This document shows positions 5,696 through 6,865 of a stretch of 6,865 bases of DNA, one piece after another (position 1 is the stretch's first letter; each line of letters begins with the position of its first letter). Source of the DNA: Armatimonadota bacterium (GTDB lineage Bacteria > Armatimonadota > Hebobacteria > CAIYQO01). Below the pieces are notes generated by a model. The model was not told where the DNA came from and searched no databases. It saw only the letters and a list, made by a program, of their open reading frames with translations. The stretch spans positions 1-6,865 of the forward strand of contig JAKIYB010000246.1 in the NCBI GenBank assembly GCA_022708765.1, in the 5' to 3' direction. The position numbers and the translations under genes are program-made.

Positions 5696-6823
5696 ATGCC
5701 GACATTTGCCTTTCAGGAAGTTCGCTGTTCGTTAGCCGACCTCGTCGGCGAAGAGTATTTGCGCGCCGTTTGTGCCGCGCGCGCGGCGGTGAGCGGTGAG
5801 GATGAAGCAGCCCTCCTCACGCTGGCGACGACTCCGGTGGATTTCTTCCCTCAAACGTTTCAGCAGCGCTTATCCATGATGCTGCCAAGGGTGGGGGAGC
5901 AGGTCGTTTCAATGACGCCTCGCACAGCCATCGGCGCCACAACGAAATCCTTTGCTGACGCCATGCATACCGAGATGGCGCCGGTGAATGGCTTTGGTTA
6001 CTATCGCGTGGGCGAGGATGGCCGGCTGTACCTGCTGACGAAGAGCGAGCACTATCACGCGCCGGTGGGTCACAGTTTCCCCGGTTACCAGTTATTGGAC
6101 ATCGCTCGCCGGCTGGGCATTCCTAACGCGACGCATAACAATACACGCGGGCACATCACGCGCCTGCTGGAAGAGGAACTAACCGCTGCCGCCGGACACG
6201 GGCTGAACCGCGTACTGAACCTGGAAACCGGAAGCCTGGCGGTGGAAGCCGCGCTGAAGATGCTCCTCGCACGCTTCTACCGCGTGCAGAAAAACGCTGA
6301 CCCGCCCGTTTTCCAGCATAAAGTGCCGGTCATCCTGGTTATGGGCAACGACGACGGCGACCCACAGGCGAATTACCACGGCACCACGCTGTTCACACAG
6401 ATGATGCGTGGCATGTGGCCAGAACTCTATAACGGCATGGAGTGCAAGGGTCAGTTCGCCGTGCAGCCCATCCGCCCGAACCACATCAAAGACGTGGAAG
6501 CTGCCTTCAACTTCTATGACGGCCATTCTGCCGGGAAGATCGCCGGTTTCTTCCACGAAATTATCATGATGAATTACGGTGCGCGGCGGCTGACGCCGGA
6601 ATTCCTGCGAGCGGTGTATCGCCTGTGCGCGGCGCATGACGTGCCGACGGTGGTGGACGAAATTCAGTCCTGCATGTGGGCGCCGGGATTCTTCCTCTTC
6701 CGTGAGTGGGGATTGACGCCTACCTTCGCGGCGGTGGGCAAGGGCTTTCCCGGCGGCGAGTATCCTGCCTCGCGCCTTATCTTCAACAGCACTATGGACA
6801 ACCTGCCGCAGTTCAGCGCATAG
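5696..6823 (+). CDS. Class III PLP-dependent aminotransferase, C-terminal domain lost at an inverted junction
   Basis: The 375 residues match the large part of a class III (ornithine/GABA/GSA-type) aminotransferase. After a long N-terminal segment come HNNTRGHITRLLEEEL (~147-162), the cofactor-phosphate loop ETGSLAVEAALKM (177-189, with Leu where most family members have Glu), NYHGTT (226-231), VVDEIQS with the cofactor Asp321, and AVGKGFPGGEYPAS, where Lys349 is the expected PLP Schiff-base lysine. The enzyme would move an amino group between an amino acid and a carbonyl compound; the substrate is unknown. The frame ends at QFSA plus TAG (6821-6823), only 26 residues after the lysine, so the usual ~80-100 residue C-terminal domain is missing. 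The stop lies inside sequence that reads as the gene's own continuation on the other strand, so the true gene is probably full length and this end is a rearrangement or artefact. The gene is divergent from the operon and has its own promoter. Confidence 0.85.
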   Translation: MPTFAFQEVRCSLADLVGEEYLRAVCAARAAVSGEDEAALLTLATTPVDFFPQTFQQRLSMMLPRVGEQVVSMTPRTAIGATTKSFADAMHTEMAPVNGFGYYRVGEDGRLYLLTKSEHYHAPVGHSFPGYQLLDIARRLGIPNATHNNTRGHITRLLEEELTAAAGHGLNRVLNLETGSLAVEAALKMLLARFYRVQKNADPPVFQHKVPVILVMGNDDGDPQANYHGTTLFTQMMRGMWPELYNGMECKGQFAVQPIRPNHIKDVEAAFNFYDGHSAGKIAGFFHEIIMMNYGARRLTPEFLRAVYRLCAAHDVPTVVDEIQSCMWAPGFFLFREWGLTPTFAAVGKGFPGGEYPASRLIFNSTMDNLPQFSA

Positions 6824-6865
6824 TCACGAGATAAGCCAGCGACGCCAGCTCTTCTTGCCCGTTCG
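6816..6865 (-). other. Inverted fragment of the aminotransferase gene (continuation on the opposite strand)
   Basis: Read on the minus strand from 6863, codons give NGQEELASLAYLVTM down to the ATG at 6821-6819, then Arg and a TGA at 6815-6813 inside the forward gene. NGQEELASLAYLVTM is, as I recall the family, the segment that should follow the forward ...QF(G/S)A(LVT) of this aminotransferase. The forward frame stops making family sense at A375, exactly where the opposite strand begins to. The junction centres on the self-complementary tetramer GCGC at 6816-6819. The fragment is a piece of the same gene in inverted orientation, not an independent gene. Confidence 0.78.

Noticed and set aside
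6179..6637. Minus-strand open frame of 152 codons opposite the aminotransferase
   Set aside because: Antisense shadow; the plus strand has the full set of PLP-enzyme motifs.
2677..6823. A haem biosynthesis cluster (HemE-like plus HemL-like class III aminotransferase)
   Set aside because: The URO-D-like protein lacks HemE's N-terminal RQAGR motif, the aminotransferase does not look like glutamate-1-semialdehyde aminomutase, and the neighbours are carbohydrate-type genes.
6816..6865. A separate minus-strand gene entering from the right edge and overlapping the aminotransferase
   Set aside because: Its only content is the missing continuation of the same aminotransferase, and it ends four codons into forward-gene sequence or less, so an inverted duplicate or chimera explains it better than an independent gene.

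Overview
The window looks like bacterial DNA of moderately high G+C. It has compact gene spacing, clear purine-rich ribosome binding sites and sigma70-type promoters. The gene mix is a secreted heparinase-type lyase, a pectate-lyase-3 beta-helix protein, a URO-D-like protein, a GH20/GH67-like hydrolase and a class III aminotransferase. This mix is common in polysaccharide-degrading members of Armatimonadota, Planctomycetota/Verrucomicrobiota/Lentisphaerota and similar lineages. The phylum is a low-confidence guess: there is no rRNA or marker gene here.

Layout: four genes on the minus strand (reading right to left) form one probable operon. In order they are a GH20/GH67-like hydrolase (5541-3793), a URO-D superfamily protein (3768-2677), a right-handed beta-helix protein (2653-1568) and a signal-peptide-bearing heparinase II/III-like protein (1519 to beyond the left edge). 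The gaps are only 24, 23 and 48 bases. A 154-base divergent intergenic region (5542-5695) separates the operon from a class III PLP-dependent aminotransferase on the plus strand (5696-6823). Both directions have a good promoter with a 17-base spacer, and inverted repeats between them are candidate operator sites. No stretch over 300 bases lacks a gene.

How the genes may work together: one polysaccharide-lyase-like protein is exported, while the hydrolase, beta-helix protein, URO-D-like protein and aminotransferase lack visible signal peptides. This suggests external cleavage of an acidic or amino-containing polysaccharide, followed by internal processing. The substrate cannot be read from the sequence, and no transporter or dedicated regulator is visible.

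The most striking observation is at the right edge. The aminotransferase stops at codon 375, soon after its PLP lysine, without the usual C-terminal domain. The last ~47 bases, read on the opposite strand, encode NGQEELASLAYLVTM, which is what should follow on the plus strand. The downstream part of the gene is therefore present in inverted orientation, joined at a GCGC palindrome. This is either a small true inversion or, more likely, a fold-back chimera or assembly artefact. The annotated stop codon is a product of that junction.
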